From the NCBI RefSeq assembly GCF_002127325.2, contig NC_035443.2, positions 120,804,462 through 120,868,461 on the forward strand: a stretch of 64,000 bases of DNA. Reading direction: 5' to 3'. The translations under genes and the position numbers were made by a program. The stretch comes from Helianthus annuus (Eukaryota > Streptophyta > Magnoliopsida > Asterales > Asteraceae). Shown piece by piece: positions 10,744 to 23,050 of the stretch. Below the pieces are notes generated by a model. That model saw only the letters and a program-made list of their open reading frames with translations. It was not told the origin of the DNA and made no database searches. Positions within the stretch are counted from its first letter, which is position 1. Each line of letters begins with the position of its first letter.

Positions 10744-11389
10744 GTAGTAATTTGCTTAATTTTAGAAATTAGGGTTCTAATTTGGGGATTTTGATTACAT
10801 GTAGTGTTTTCAGAGAGCTCTGCAGTCAACTGTCTTCTATCAGGTACAAGATCTCTGTTTTAAAATTGCTGATGAAAATTGTTGATAATTAAATCTGATT
10901 GATTTGTTTATGTATCAGGTGCAGATGTTAACCGTCAAGCTGTTGAAGTTCAGGTATGTTTATTACCAGATTTTGTAATGGATGTATAGGTTTGTTTAAT
11001 TAGGTTTTGTGTTTATGATCATTAACCTAAATGGATTCTCAGTCTTTCTAAAAATTGAAGATGCACCAGACGCTCTGTACCGTTGCCGAGATCTCGACAG
11101 ATATATGTTTCGTATTTGGCCGACCAATAAAAATGTTCAGGGTAATTTTCAAATTGTTTACTACTTAATATAAATTTAGTTTTTTTCTGTTATGGTGATT
11201 TCCGATGACTACAAAGTAATTGAGCGATGACTCGATTGCTATTTTACGGTAAAATTTGAATGAATTTAATGTTTTACCTAATTAGAAGTGTCCACTTTTA
11301 TATAAATTAATTACCTTTTTGTAGTAATTTGCTTAATTTTAGAAATTAGAGTTCTAATTCAGGGATTTTGATTACATGTAGTGTTTTCA
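10744..11389. repeat. Direct repeat pair around 68 bp (10744-10811 and 11322-11389)
   Basis: Both copies share 'aatttgcttaattttagaa' and 'tttgattacatgtagtgtt'. The second copy breaks off at the TC start of the second Helitron-type 5' end (11393). This suggests an insertion into, or duplication around, that point. Between the copies are intron-like AT-rich stretches and two short exon-like segments (about 10920-10952 and 11053-11135) that I cannot assign. Confidence 0.7.
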
Positions 11390-11392
11390 CAA

Positions 11393-11480
11393 TCTATATA
11401 TACTATCCATTAAGGGAGATTAGAGGATGACCTCGATTTGCCTACATGTCATGTTCTTAGCTATTAAGGAAGAGAGGAAG
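11393..11480 (+). other. Second Helitron-type 5' terminus
   Basis: TCTATATATACTATCCATTA follows an A and then continues with 'aagggagattagaggatgac', closely matching the start at 8294. It may be the real 5' end of the copy whose 3' end is at 36564. Confidence 0.6.
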
Positions 11481-11487
11481 ACATAAT

Positions 11488-11640
11488 GGATGTGTCAAAC
11501 ACAGTTCAGATGATACAGGTTCAGGTAATAAGAAGAAACCCTCTGTTGAAGAAGCAACCAGTGATAGTGTTTTGGTGGAAAACGTGGAGTGGTCGGGGAC
11601 ATTGTCGAGGGTTGTTAGGAAATGCTACATACCTAGAATG
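11488..11640 (+). pseudogene. Captured gene fragment, plus-strand copy
   Basis: One frame reads H-S-S-D-D-T-G-S-G-N-K-K-K-P-S-V-E-E-A-T-S-D-S-V-L and continues to S-R-V-V-R-K-C-Y. A closely similar copy lies inverted at 24745-24908 on the other side of the LTR insertion. I do not recognise the parent gene. The inverted pair would fold into a stem if transcribed together. Confidence 0.6.
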
Positions 11641-11784
11641 GTAATTACTAAGGGAATGCTATTTCTGTTTTGCTTTCTAATCTCAAACCGTTTTTAATAA
11701 CTGTTTCAGGTTGCACTAAATGGTTGTTTGAATACAAGGGCTTGCACCATAGCCCCCAACTTTTAAACGGTTGTTTGAGGATTT

Positions 11785-13126
11785 TGTCACACCCCCAAAA
11801 ACCCCACCCCGCCTTGGAGGCGTGACATGCCCATGATCATAGCCACCGATCATATTGAACAAGCATGTAAGTAATTTATAAAATCCAACACAATACAATT
11901 GGTGTCAAAACATAGTTTAAGTTTACAACAGAAGCATAAAACCAAAACATAAGTTTTAATATAAGTTGAAATGTTTTCCCACAACGACCACGCCTCCTCG
12001 TGCAAGCTCGTTAAGCTAGGGACCTAACGACCTGCAAGGCATGTAACAACGAGTCAACAAAAAAGTTGAGTGAATTCACAGTTGGTTCGCTGGCTTACTA
12101 GCCGTGGAGGTTACCCCATAGTTGTAGTTGTTCTACCCAAGGAGAACGAACGTACGTAATCTACCCAAGGAGAATACGCAGGATTTTATAGTGGCATCCT
12201 ACCTACGGAGGATGGCCGTACATATCCTACCCAAGGAGAATATGCAGGAATTAATACTGTTGGCATCCTACCCACGGAGGATGGCCGTGCCTTGTAGAAA
12301 GTGTGAACTCACCTTTGCTTTTGCTTTGCTCGGTAGATAAACAAAATGGTTACTTGAGCTATCTACTTTGATTTGTAAGTGTATGGGGTAGAGTTTAGCT
12401 TACTGATAAGCCTAATAACCTAATTTAAACAATAATGCACACGAAACTAGGTAAGTAACTTAATACCACATTTACGATAACTCACGAGATCAAACCCTCA
12501 CAACGAATGACAAAGTGCGATACTTTAACATCCAGCGGATTCGCAATGAATGACAGAGTATAGCCTGAGTTCGGACAACACTCAAACATCCTGTCGGAAT
12601 CACGACGAATGACAAAGTATAACCCTAATTTGAGTAGCACTTAAACATTCATCGGATAGTTTCAATCGACCGGACATTGAATCGTAATAGCGATCGAATT
12701 ATTACCCTGTTTTGCGGCAGAAATTCGAGATTGTGTGTGTTTTAGTAGTAATCAGATGATATTTTAGTGCACAGAACGAATTTTAACGTCGTTCCAATGC
12801 AGAATTCTAAGTCCCAAAATCCTCTATTTATACTTAAAATTTGACCTCCTCGCGTGACGCGAGGGGTCACCCTGGGGCCATAGAGTAGCCACGTGTCCAA
12901 CTAGCTTAGCTGAGTCGACGGATCTTAAAAATTCGATTTTGACAGCGAGTTATGAGGATAATCATCAAGTAGGGAATATCCCCCCTGAGTTTTAGGGGCC
13001 CTGATCCTAATTCTGATTGTTCTGAAAATTTTAGGGTTTGTGCAGAATCACTTGGGGATCTTAATTAGGGTTTCCTTTTGGATAATAAATCATAAGAAAT
13101 AGTAATTTTTAATGAGGGTTGTTACA
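11785..13126 (-). repeat. LTR (3' LTR, minus orientation) of the short-internal element
   Basis: 1342 bp from TGTCACACCCCC to GGTTGTTACA. Inside, about 12105-12290 repeats the phrases 'ctacccaaggagaa' and 'catcctacccacggaggat'. About 12490-12660 repeats 'cgaatgacaaagt' roughly every 60 bp. The frame at 12128-12340 translates this repeat and is not a gene. Confidence 0.9.
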
Positions 13127-13610
13127 TTCTCCCCACCTTATTTAAATCTCGTCCTCGAGATTTATTGGAATAAGTTAGGATACTTTTGCTTTATTTCCGA
13201 TTCGAGTTCCTAAGTATATTCCAGTCCTTTCTTCGAAACTTATTTGACTTTGACCAGTACTAATCTTTTATGCTCGAGAAACTTAACCTTTCTGTCTTCT
13301 ATCTAAAGTGGTTTCTCAACTAATCTTTAAATTTTTTCATTCACTTATATGTCTTGAAGAGGTACTACCAGCGATTCGTCAGATAGATATTTCTTAAAGT
13401 TGGATACATGAAATACTTAGGGAGGACTTAACCTTAGCCGTAACACTTAAAATGAATATTATAGAACACAGTAAAGTATTGAGTCTTGCACATGGAGCGA
13501 AGCATCGTTGCGGATTATTGAGCACTGTACAGGTTATAGTCTGGTTTTATCAAAAAGCTTTTCTCTTTTTAAAACCAAGTTCACTATAACCAATGGCTCT
13601 GATACCAATC
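13127..13610 (-). other. Internal remnant with PBS and PPT
   Basis: It contains the primer binding site at 13595-13607 (minus) and a polypurine tract at about 13127-13139 (minus). A short stretch resembles the end of a Ty3/gypsy pol. No open frame of note. Confidence 0.75.
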
Positions 13611-13840
13611 TGTCACACCCCCAAAAACCCCACCCCGCCTTGGAGGCGTTACATGCCCAGGATCATAGTCACCAATCATATTGAACAGCATGTAAGTAAT
13701 TTATAAAATCCAACACAATACAATTGGTGTCAAAACATAGTTTAAGTTTACAACAGAAGCATAAAACCAAAACATAAGTTTTAATATAAGTTGAAATGTT
13801 TTCCCACAACGACCACGCCTCCTCGTGCAAGCTCGTTAAG
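13611..13840 (-). repeat. LTR (5' LTR, minus orientation), first piece
   Basis: Nearly identical to the start of the LTR at 11785. It stops at the nested insertion after GCTCGTTAAG and resumes at 23051 with CTAGGGACC. Confidence 0.9.
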
Positions 13841-16068
13841 TGTAACATCCCGAAATTTTAAAACTATATACTAGAATTATAAAATACATAATAAACAAGA
13901 ATAAACTAACTAGGATAAATAACCTAGTTAGTTAAGAATCTTGTAGTAGCACTTGAATGAGTTAAAAGGCCAAGAATATAAACTAGATAAGAATGGAGGG
14001 ACTAAAGTTGTTAAAATAGAAACTCTAATTACTAAAGTAGTAAAAAAATCAACCAAACACCCCATTCAAGAGGTGTCTGGTCGATCATCAAGCAGGGGCG
14101 ACAAGGGGGTTCTTCACCCAAACCCTAATTTGCAAGAAAATCACAAATTGGAGCCTCAAATCAGTTAGAAATCGAAATTCAAGCACTAAGTCGTGATCAC
14201 CTTGTCAAAGGGATCCTAAGGTATGTTGAATTAGGTCATTTTCGTTCGATTTAAAGTTCATGTATGTGATCAAAAATCGGATGTAGAGCTTGATTATGTG
14301 TAGTAAACATGAAATTGGAAGTAAAATATGGTTTAGGGACAAACCCTAGATGAATTCTTGCTAAAAATCTTGCATGTTAGTTGTAGGAATCAAAATCACT
14401 AAAGTGGGTGATTAGTAAGTTAGTAGAACTTGATAAACACTAGGATTAAGACTCTTATTCTAGTGAAAAACTGAAATTGTGAGATAATCTCTGAAATTGT
14501 TGATGTTTAAATATGTGTATATTGTCTAATTGAAGTTGATTTGAGTGATAAATTCAAGTTATGAACTTGGTTTAGATCATGTAAAAATCTGACCCGCAAG
14601 GTGTTTGATAAAACGCCTAAATGAGGATTAAAATGTTAAAGATTGCTAAAAACGCAGATTTACATATGTAAAGAATGAATGCGTTAAAGCTTATGAAAAA
14701 GAGTTCTAATCTTTTATGAATTGGACTCTTTAGGCAAGGAATCCGGAACGTCAAGTGGACACGCCGGAGGTGATACCCGCGGAAAAGGTGCGCTTTGAAG
14801 GTACGTGACTTTAGTCTCGTCGAATTAAATTTAATTGCTTTGGTTTGAAATGTAATTGATGTCGTAGTGTAAAGGATGCGTTTGATGTGTCGATAAGTGA
14901 CGGAGTGCACTCGACTATCAAACGGGTCAAAATAAGAACTCGGCATTTAGTTGGGTTAGTCAATGAAGTGATGGTTTTCACTAATTGGCAAAACGGGTCA
15001 AAATGATGTTTTCAAAAGAGTCATGAGAGTTGCGACTCGAAAGTCTCATACCTTGTTAAATGATAAATTGTACCATACTAATGATTTGGTAATGGCGAAT
15101 CTAAGCATAAGAACCCGGGATATGGGTCGAACAATAATGTTAAAGGAAAAAGGATTGTTTGTAACGGAATGCTTGAATTCCGAATAATCAAGTAATAGCC
15201 ATAGAGAAATTTCAAAGCCATGGATTTGGCGTGAAAACACCAAGTATGTGAGCCCGGGTAATTGGGTAAATATGTTAAAAAGGGTTTAAGAATGAAAAGA
15301 GGTGCTATGCACTCACACTAATGGGTCGAATAATGGTAATAAGGAAATTCGTGAACCCATTTGTGGTATCACGTTTTCCGCAATGTAAAATTTACATGGT
15401 TAAGTCCGAAGTTTTATTACGGACTCATAGCAGTAAGAATTGGTTGAATCGGATCAATGAGTAAAGAGTATTGAGCCTTTAAAGTTGAAAAATAGCCAAA
15501 GTGCAAATGTGCAGAACCCACCGTAAATTACGGTTCCACCGTAATTTACGGTGGACAACAATGTGTTACGGTGTTTAGCTACTGTCTTACGGCAGAACCA
15601 TAACATTTCCAGGTCCACCGTAACTTACGGTGATACCGTAATTTACGGTGGAACCCAGCAAAAATTTATATTTTGTAGCCACTTGTGTTATTAAAACCTG
15701 TTTATACAATATATATTAAAGTCAAAACTAACGGTTTTTAGTGTTTGACTCCAGGTATGAATGAATCTCTCCCGGATGATGGTCAAGCACTTTGTCAAGA
15801 ACCAAACACGCAAATCGAAGCTTGCACACTGAATATGATCCTGTCTAAACTTTAAACATGACATAAAGATTTTGTTAAAGATGTTTTGAATCCTTTAAAC
15901 TAGTCGTTAGTCGACTAGTAAGGGTTGCCTTTAGATGAATTATGCACTATCTTGAACATGCTTGGAAAATTTTATTCGTATGTATGGTTTAAAATACAAA
16001 AATGCTTTTGTAAACTCTGATTTTATAAAATTTCATGAAATATTAGTTAAATTATTTAGGGTGTTACA
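13841..16068 (+). repeat. 5' LTR of the chromovirus
   Basis: 2228 bp. At about 15518-15655 it carries several copies of the palindromic word ACCGTAAATTACGGT and variants. The minor frames at 13953 and 15962 are not genes; identical shadows appear in the 3' LTR. Confidence 0.95.
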
Positions 16069-16071
16069 AGT

Positions 16072-16084
16072 TGGTAATCAGAGC
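16072..16084 (+). other. Primer binding site of the chromovirus
   Basis: TGGTAATCAGAGC lies 3 bp after the 5' LTR. It matches the initiator tRNA-Met primer site TGGTATCAGAGC except for one extra A, which may weaken priming. Confidence 0.85.
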
Positions 16085-16349
16085 TTAAGGTTGTCAACAA
16101 AAGTGTTCGGTTCAAGCTTGATTGATCGTCCGGTAAGAATTAACTTATTATGTTAACAAATTATGTCTTATATATGAATGAGAAGGAAATCAAAGTGCAT
16201 GGGAAGAGTGTGTTAACACACTTAAACCCGGGAAGTGCACTAAATTTAAACGGTTAAATCAAGTTGAGAACTTGACTAAACCAAAACAAAAGAAGCAACG
16301 TTATAAATGAAATGTTTAACGTTTAAATGTAAACATTTCAGTTTCAAAG

Positions 16350-19300
16350 ATGACGGATAAGGGAAATGACGAAGCGGTGCCAAGAGTCACCGAGGAAATG
16401 AGAGAAGTAATTGCTGAAGAAGTAGGAAAAGCAATCGAGAACAGTTTGTCGGGTTTCATCGATAAAATCCAAACCACGGTGTTATCAGTGGTGGATGAAA
16501 GGATAAAGAAATTGGAGGATAATGCAAGTTTAGCCAAGGAGAAATTGGTAGAGCGTAAGGGTTGCTCGTACAAAGAATTTATGGCATGCAAACCACCACT
16601 CTACAACGGAGAAGTGGACCCGATAGTGTGTCAAAGGTGGTTAAGTGATATAGAAGGGGTATTTGAGAGAACCCACTGTGACACGAATGACTTCGTGGCG
16701 TATGGCACGGGTCAACTGAGAGGTCAAGCAAAAGACTGGTGGGATAATAAGAAAAAGGAAATCGGTAGCGAAGAAGCGAAGGCGATGACATGGGATGAGT
16801 TTAAGGTACCCTTCCTTAAACATCACAGTCCCAAGGCGGTTATTAATCGAATCAAAGAGGAATTTATCCAGCTTCGGCAGAAGGGCGAATCCATTGATAA
16901 AATCACGGGAACCTTTCTTGACAAATTAAGGTTTTGTGATGAACTGGTGACGACCGAAGAGCAGAAGGTGTATTATTATTATAATATGCTAAGCGCGGAG
17001 TATCGGGAGTTCATGACTCCCTCAAAATACGAAACCCTCACCGAAATCATCAACGCCGCTCGGGAAAGAGAGATAGAGTTGAAGAAACAAATTGAGAGGG
17101 GTGAAAGAAGGACGCAAGTGGTTAATCCAAGTCCCACGAAAAAGGCACGCGTGAATGACTCATCAAAGAAGCAAGAAGGAAAAAGTAGCTCGCCAAGCTG
17201 TAAGGTGTGTGGGAAGGGGCACAAGGGTGAGTGCCGGTTTAAGGACAAGCCGTGTCCTATATGCGGGAAGACAGGGCACACGGCTGTATTGTGCCCGGGG
17301 AAAGTTTCGGTATGCTACAAATGCTATCAGCCGGGTCACAAGAAATCCGAGTGTCCGGAATTGTCCGGAAAGAAGGCAGACAAGGGTGCGCACACTGAAG
17401 CACCAAAAGCAAAAGCTAGATCTTTCCAGCTAACGGCAGTGGAGGCGAAAACGGAGCCCGATGTGGTCTCAGGTATATTTGCCATAAATTCAATTCCTGC
17501 TCATGTGCTATTTGACACGGGTGCGAATAAGTCCTTTATTTCACATGGACTTATTCGACATCCTTCCTTTGCACTAACAAAATTACCTATGCCTTTAGAG
17601 GTAGAAATAGGTGACAACAAAAGTTTCCTTGTATGTGATATATGTCGAGATTGTAAGATAAGCATAGATGATGAGGAATACCTGATAGATTTAATTCCTA
17701 TGTCCATGGGAGAGTTCCAAGTAGTGGTCGGAATGGATTGGCTATCCCGACATAATGCGAAAGTCATGTGTTTCCGCAAGGAGATAAAGCTAAAATCTCC
17801 AAGTGGGAAATCGATTATCATACGTGGTGAGAAGGAAGGAAAACCGGTTATGTGCTCGATGATAAAAGCTTACAAGCTCATGAAGCACGGATGTAGAGCA
17901 TTCATGATATACGTGAATGAACCAAACAAAGGGTCGTTAAGGATTGAAGACGTGCCGGTAGTGCGCGAATACGCCGATGTGTTCCCGGAAGACCTACCGG
18001 GAATACCGCCGGAACGGGAGATAGAGTTCGGGATCGAATTGATTTCGGGCGCGAAACCCGTGGCCAAGGCACCGTATCGGCTCGCACCCTCCGAATTGCA
18101 AGAGTTGATGTCTCAAATTCAAGATCTCCTCGACAAAGGCTTTATTCGCCCGAGTGTGTCACCGTGGGGCGCGCCGGTGTTGTTTGTTAAGAAAAAGGAT
18201 GGGAGTATGCGTATGTGCGTCGATTACCGCGAGTTGAACAAACTCACGGTGAAAAATCGATATCCACTTCCAAGAATTGACGATTTATTCGATCAATTAC
18301 AAGGTGCTAAATGGTTCTCCAAAATCGACCTTAGATCGGGGTACCACCAGTTGAGAGTCAAGGAGGAAGATATACCGAAGACGGCTTTCCGTACGCGATA
18401 CGGACATTACGAATTCATGGTGATGTCCTTTGGGTTAACAAATGCGCCCGCGGCCTTCATGGACCTCATGAACCGGGTCTGCAAGTCCATGTTAGATAAG
18501 TCGGTAATAGTGTTTATTGACGACATTTTAATATACTCAAAGGACGAAGTGGAACACGCAAGACATTTGTACGAAGTCTTGGAGACGCTCAGAAGGGAAA
18601 AGTTGTATGCAAAATTTTCAAAATGCGCCTTCTGGTTGCGAGAGGTGCAATTTCTTGGGCACGTCATCAACGCAAACGGGGTATTGGTAGACCCGTCAAA
18701 AATAGAAGCCGTGGCGAAATGGAATCCACCGAGGAATCCTTCGGAAATCAGAAGCTTTTTGGGGCTTGCGGGATATTATCGGAGGTTCATACAAGACTTC
18801 TCCAAAATTGCCATGCCACTGACCAAACTAACCCGCAAGGAGGAGAAATTTATTTGGGGTGAGGACCAAGAAAAAGCGTTTCAAACGCTTAAGGAAAAAT
18901 TGACACAAGCACCGGTATTGTCATTACCGGATGGAACGAATGATATGATAGTTTACTCGGATGCCTCGCATTCGGGGCTTGGTTGCGTTCTGATGCAACG
19001 AGGCAAGGTTATAGCCTATGCCTCAAGGCAGCTGAAAACTCATGAAAAGAGATATCCTACTCATGACCTCGAGCTAGCGGCGGTGGTGTTCGCCTTGAAA
19101 ATATGGAGGCATTATCTATACGGGGTAAAGTTCACTATTTTTACCGACCACAAAAGCCTAAAGTATTTCTTCGATCAGAAGGAATTAAATATGAGGCAAA
19201 GGCGGTGGTTGGAGACGGTCAAAGACTTTGATTGTGATATACATTACCATCCCGGGAAGGCTAATGTAGTAGCGGACGCGCTAAGCCGAAAGACAGATTA

Positions 19301-20777
19301 TGCGCCTATTCGAGTCCGATCGATGCAGCTAATAGTGACATCGGGATTGCTCGACCAAATTCGAAAATCACAAAGGGAAGCAATAAAAGAAGAGAATGTG
19401 AAAAAGGAAAGAATAGTAGGGCAGTTAAAAGACTTGGAGGACGGCAACTAAGGATTAAAAACTCGATTTGGGAGAATCTGGGTTCCCAATACATGTGGAG
19501 CCAAAGCACTTTTACTAGACGAGGCCCATAAATCTCGTTATTCGATACATCCGGGGGCGACCAAGATGTATAATGATTTAAAACCAAATTATTGGTGGCC
19601 CGGAATGAAAAGAGATATCGTGAAGTACGTGGAGAAGTGTCTGACTTGTTTACAAGTCAAAGCAGAGCATCAAAAACCATACGGTAAGCTGCAACCATTA
19701 GACATTCCAGTTTGGAAGTGGGAACAAATTACGATGGACCTGCTGACTAAACTTCCAAAAACCAGCCGTGGTTTTGACGCCATATGGGTAGTTGTGGATC
19801 GATTGACAAAAAGTGCATATTTCATTCCGATTCGGGAGACTTATACATCAGAAAAGATGTCCGAAGTGTACACCAATGAGATTGTGACGCGTCACGGAGT
19901 ACCGATATCCATAGTGTCTGACAGAGATACCCGGTTTACGTCTGATTTTTGGCGTGGTTTCCAAGAGCAAATGGGAACCAAGCTGTTTATTAGCACTGCT
20001 TACCATCCCCAAACGGATGGGTAAAGTGAGAGAACAATCCAAACGTTGGAAGATATGTTGCGCGCTTGCATTATCGACTTTGGGGGCAGTTGGGATGTCC
20101 ATTTACCCTTAGTCGAATTCTCATATAACAACAGTTATCACGCTAGTATTAAAATGGCTCCATACGAGATGTTATATGGTAGAAAGTGCCGAACCCCGGT
20201 CTGTTGGGGAGAAGTTGGTCCACGGGGGTTAGCTCAGATTGATATAATCCGAGCTACAAATTGTAAGATCGACTTGATCCGCACACACTTAAAAGCAGCT
20301 CAGGATCGACAAAAATCCTATGCGGATAAACGAACGAGGCCAATAGAATTTCAAGTGGGCGATAAGGTAATGTTGAAAGTATCGCCGTGGAAGGGGATAA
20401 TTCGATTTAGAAAAAGAGGAAAGTTGAGCCCAAGATTTATCGGGCCATTCGAAATCGTGGAACGGGTTGGAAAGGTAGCATACCGTCTCGAGCTACCTGA
20501 AGAGTTGAGTGGGGTACACAGCACATTCCACGTGTCACATCTTCGTAAATGTTTAGCGGACAAAACTGCTCGTGTCCACTACAACGATATCGAGGTAGAT
20601 AACAGCCTTAACTACGCGGTAAGGCCAATTGAAATTCTGGATCGTAAAGTGAAGAGTTTGAGAAACAAAAGGATCAACCAAGTGAAGGTTAAATGGGAAC
20701 ACCGTAAGGGTGCGGATACTACGTGGGAGTCCGAAGAAGAAATGCAACGGCTCTACCCTACGCTATTCGGTACGTAA
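16350..20777 (+). pseudogene. Chromovirus gag-pol polyprotein with two in-frame stops
   Basis: One frame of 1476 codons. Gag: retrotransposon gag domain about residues 75-250, then three Cys-His fingers (about 284 [12 protein letters not shown], about 302 [14 protein letters not shown], about 321 [14 protein letters not shown]). Protease: active-site LFDTGANKS near 387. Reverse transcriptase: from about 580, with catalytic [10 protein letters not shown] near 720. RNase [11 protein letters not shown] near 869 and TDHKSL. Integrase: H-H-C-C finger near 1066-1105, then DDE residues in MDLL, SDRDTRF and SERTIQTLE. C-terminus: IGPFEIVERVG (GPY/F module) and a chromodomain-like VKVKWEHRKGADTTWES. 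TAA stops at 19449-19451 (before the integrase finger) and 20022-20024 (inside the integrase core) truncate the product. The first part (16350-19451, 1033 aa) still encodes gag, protease, RT and RNase H. Start at 16350 is the first ATG after the PBS with gag homology. Confidence 0.93.
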
Positions 20778-20804
20778 TTCGGTTTCGGGGACGAAACCCT
20801 CTTT

Positions 20805-20816
20805 AAGGGGGGTGGA
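20805..20816 (+). other. Polypurine tract of the chromovirus
   Basis: AAGGGGGGTGGA lies immediately before the 3' LTR. It is the expected plus-strand priming site. Confidence 0.9.
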
Positions 20817-20818
20817 CT

Positions 20819-23045
20819 TGTAACATCCCGAAATTTTAAAACTATATACTAGAATTATAAAATACATAATAAACAAGAATAAACTAACTAGGATAAATAA
20901 CCTAGTTAGTTAAGAATCTTGTAGTAGCACTTGAATGAGTTAAAAGGCCAAGAATATAAACTAGATAAGAGTGGAGGGACTAAAGTTGTTAAAATAGAAA
21001 CTCTAATTACTAAAGTAGTAAAAAAATCAACCAAACACCCCATTCAAGAGGTGTCTGGTCGATCATCAAGCAGGGGCGACAGGGGGGTTCTTCACCCAAA
21101 CCCTAATTTGCAAGAAAATCACAAATTGGAGCCTCAAATCAGTTAGAAATCGAAATTCAAGCACTAAATCGTGATCACCTTGTCAAAGGGATCCTAAGGT
21201 ATGTTGAATTAGGTCATTTTCGTTCGATTTAAAGTTCATGTATGTGATCAAAAATCGGATGTAGAGCTTGATTATGTGTAGTAAACATGAAATTGGAAGT
21301 AAAATATGGTTTAGGGACAAACCCTAGATGAATTCTTGCTAAAAATCTTGCATGTTAGTTGTAGGAATCAAAATCACTAAATGGGTGATTAGTAAGTTAG
21401 TAGAACTTGATAAATACTAGGATTAAGACTCTTATTCTAGTGAAAAACTGAAATTGTGAGATAATCTCTGAAATTGTTGATGTTAAAATATGTGTATATT
21501 GTCTAATTGAAGTTGATTTGAGTGATAAATTCAAGTTATGAACTTGGTTTAGATCATGTAAAAATCTGACCCGCAAGGTGTTTGATAAAACGCCTAAATG
21601 AGGATTAAAATGTTAAAGATTGCTAAAAACGCAGATTTACATATGTAATGAATGAATGCGTTAAAGCTTATGAAAAAGAGTTCTAATCTTTTTTGAATTG
21701 GACTCTTTAGGCAAGGAATCCGGAACGTCAAGTGGACACGCCGGAGGTGATACCCGCGGAAAAGGTGCGCTTTGAAGGTACGTGACTTTAGTCTCGTCGA
21801 ATTAAATTTAATTGCTTTGGTTTGAAATGTAATTGATGTCGTAGTGTAAAGGATGCGTTTGATGTGTCGATAAGTGACGAAGTGCACTCGACTATCAAAC
21901 GGGTCAAAATAAGAATTCGGCATTTAGTTGGGTTAGTCAATGAAGTGATGGTTTTCACTAATTGGCAAAACGGGTCAAAATGATGTTTTCAAAAGAGTCA
22001 TGAGAGTTGCGACTCGAAAGTCTCATACCTTGTTAAATGATAAATTGTACCATACTAATGATTTGGTAATGGCGAATCTAAGCATAAGAACCCGGGATAT
22101 GGGTCGAACAATAATGTTAAAGGAAAAAGGATTGTTTGTAACGGAATGCTTGAATTCCGAATAATCAAGTAATAGCCATAGAGAAATTTCAAAGCCATGG
22201 ATTTGGCGTGAAAACACCAAGTATGTGAGCCCGGGTAATTGGGTAAATATGTTAAAAAGGGTTTAAGAATGAAAAGAGGTGCTATGCACTCACACTAATG
22301 GGTCGAATAATGGTAATAAGGAAATTCGTGAACCCATTTGTGGTATCATGTTTTCCGCAATGTAAAATTTACATGGTTAAGTCCGAAGTTTTATTACGGA
22401 CTCATAGCAGTAAGAATTGGTTGAATCGGATCAATGAGTAAAGAGTATTGAGCCTTTAAAGTTGAAAAATAGCCAAAGTGCAAATGTGCAGAACCCACCG
22501 TAAATTACGGTTCCACCGTAATTTACGGTGGACAACAATGTGTTACGGTGTTTAGCTACTGTCTTACGGCAGAACCATAACATTTCCAGGTCCACCGTAA
22601 CTTACGGTGATACCGTAATTTACGGTGGAACCCAGCAAAAATTTATATTTTGTAGCCACTTGTGTTATTAAAACCTGTTTATACAATATATATTAAAGTC
22701 AAAACTAACGGTTTTTAGTGTTTGACTCCAGGTATGAATGAATCTCTCCCGGATGATGGTCAAGCAATTTGTCAAGAACCAAACACGCAAATCGAAGCTT
22801 CCGCACTGAATATGATCCTGTCTAAACTTTAAACATGACATAAAGATTTTGTTAAAGATGTTTTGAATCCTTTAAACTAGTCGTTAGTCGACTAGTAAGG
22901 GTTGCCTTTAGATGAATTATGCACTATCTTGAACATGCTTGGAAAATTTTATTCGTATGTATGGTTTAAAATACAAAAATGCTTTTGTAAACTCTGATTT
23001 TATAATATTTCATGAAATATTAGTTAAATTATTTAGGGTGTTACA
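20819..23045 (+). repeat. 3' LTR of the chromovirus
   Basis: 2227 bp, nearly identical to the 5' LTR, followed by the duplicated target TTAAG. Confidence 0.95.
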
Positions 23046-23050
23046 TTAAG

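Larger units (their letters stand above)
13841..23045 (+). mobile_element. Ty3/gypsy chromovirus (Tekay/Del-like), complete structure
   Basis: 9205 bp with two 2.2 kb LTRs (13841-16068; 20819-23045), each TGTAACATCCCG...GTTACA. The 5 bp target duplication TTAAG lies at 13836-13840 and 23046-23050. The uninterrupted target is visible in the sister LTR near 12035, which proves the insertion point. Order: LTR, PBS, gag, protease, RT, RNase H, integrase, GPY/F plus chromodomain-like C-terminus, PPT, LTR, as in chromoviruses. Very long LTRs and a C-terminal chromodomain fit the Tekay/Del lineage. By eye the two LTRs differ at about 15 positions, so the insertion is young. The coding frame has two stops. 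Confidence 0.95.

Noticed and set aside
12100..12290. Regular repeated phrases in an LTR, considered as a CRISPR-like array
   Set aside because: Repeats are degenerate, spacing is irregular, the context is a plant LTR, and the same block recurs in the sister LTR.
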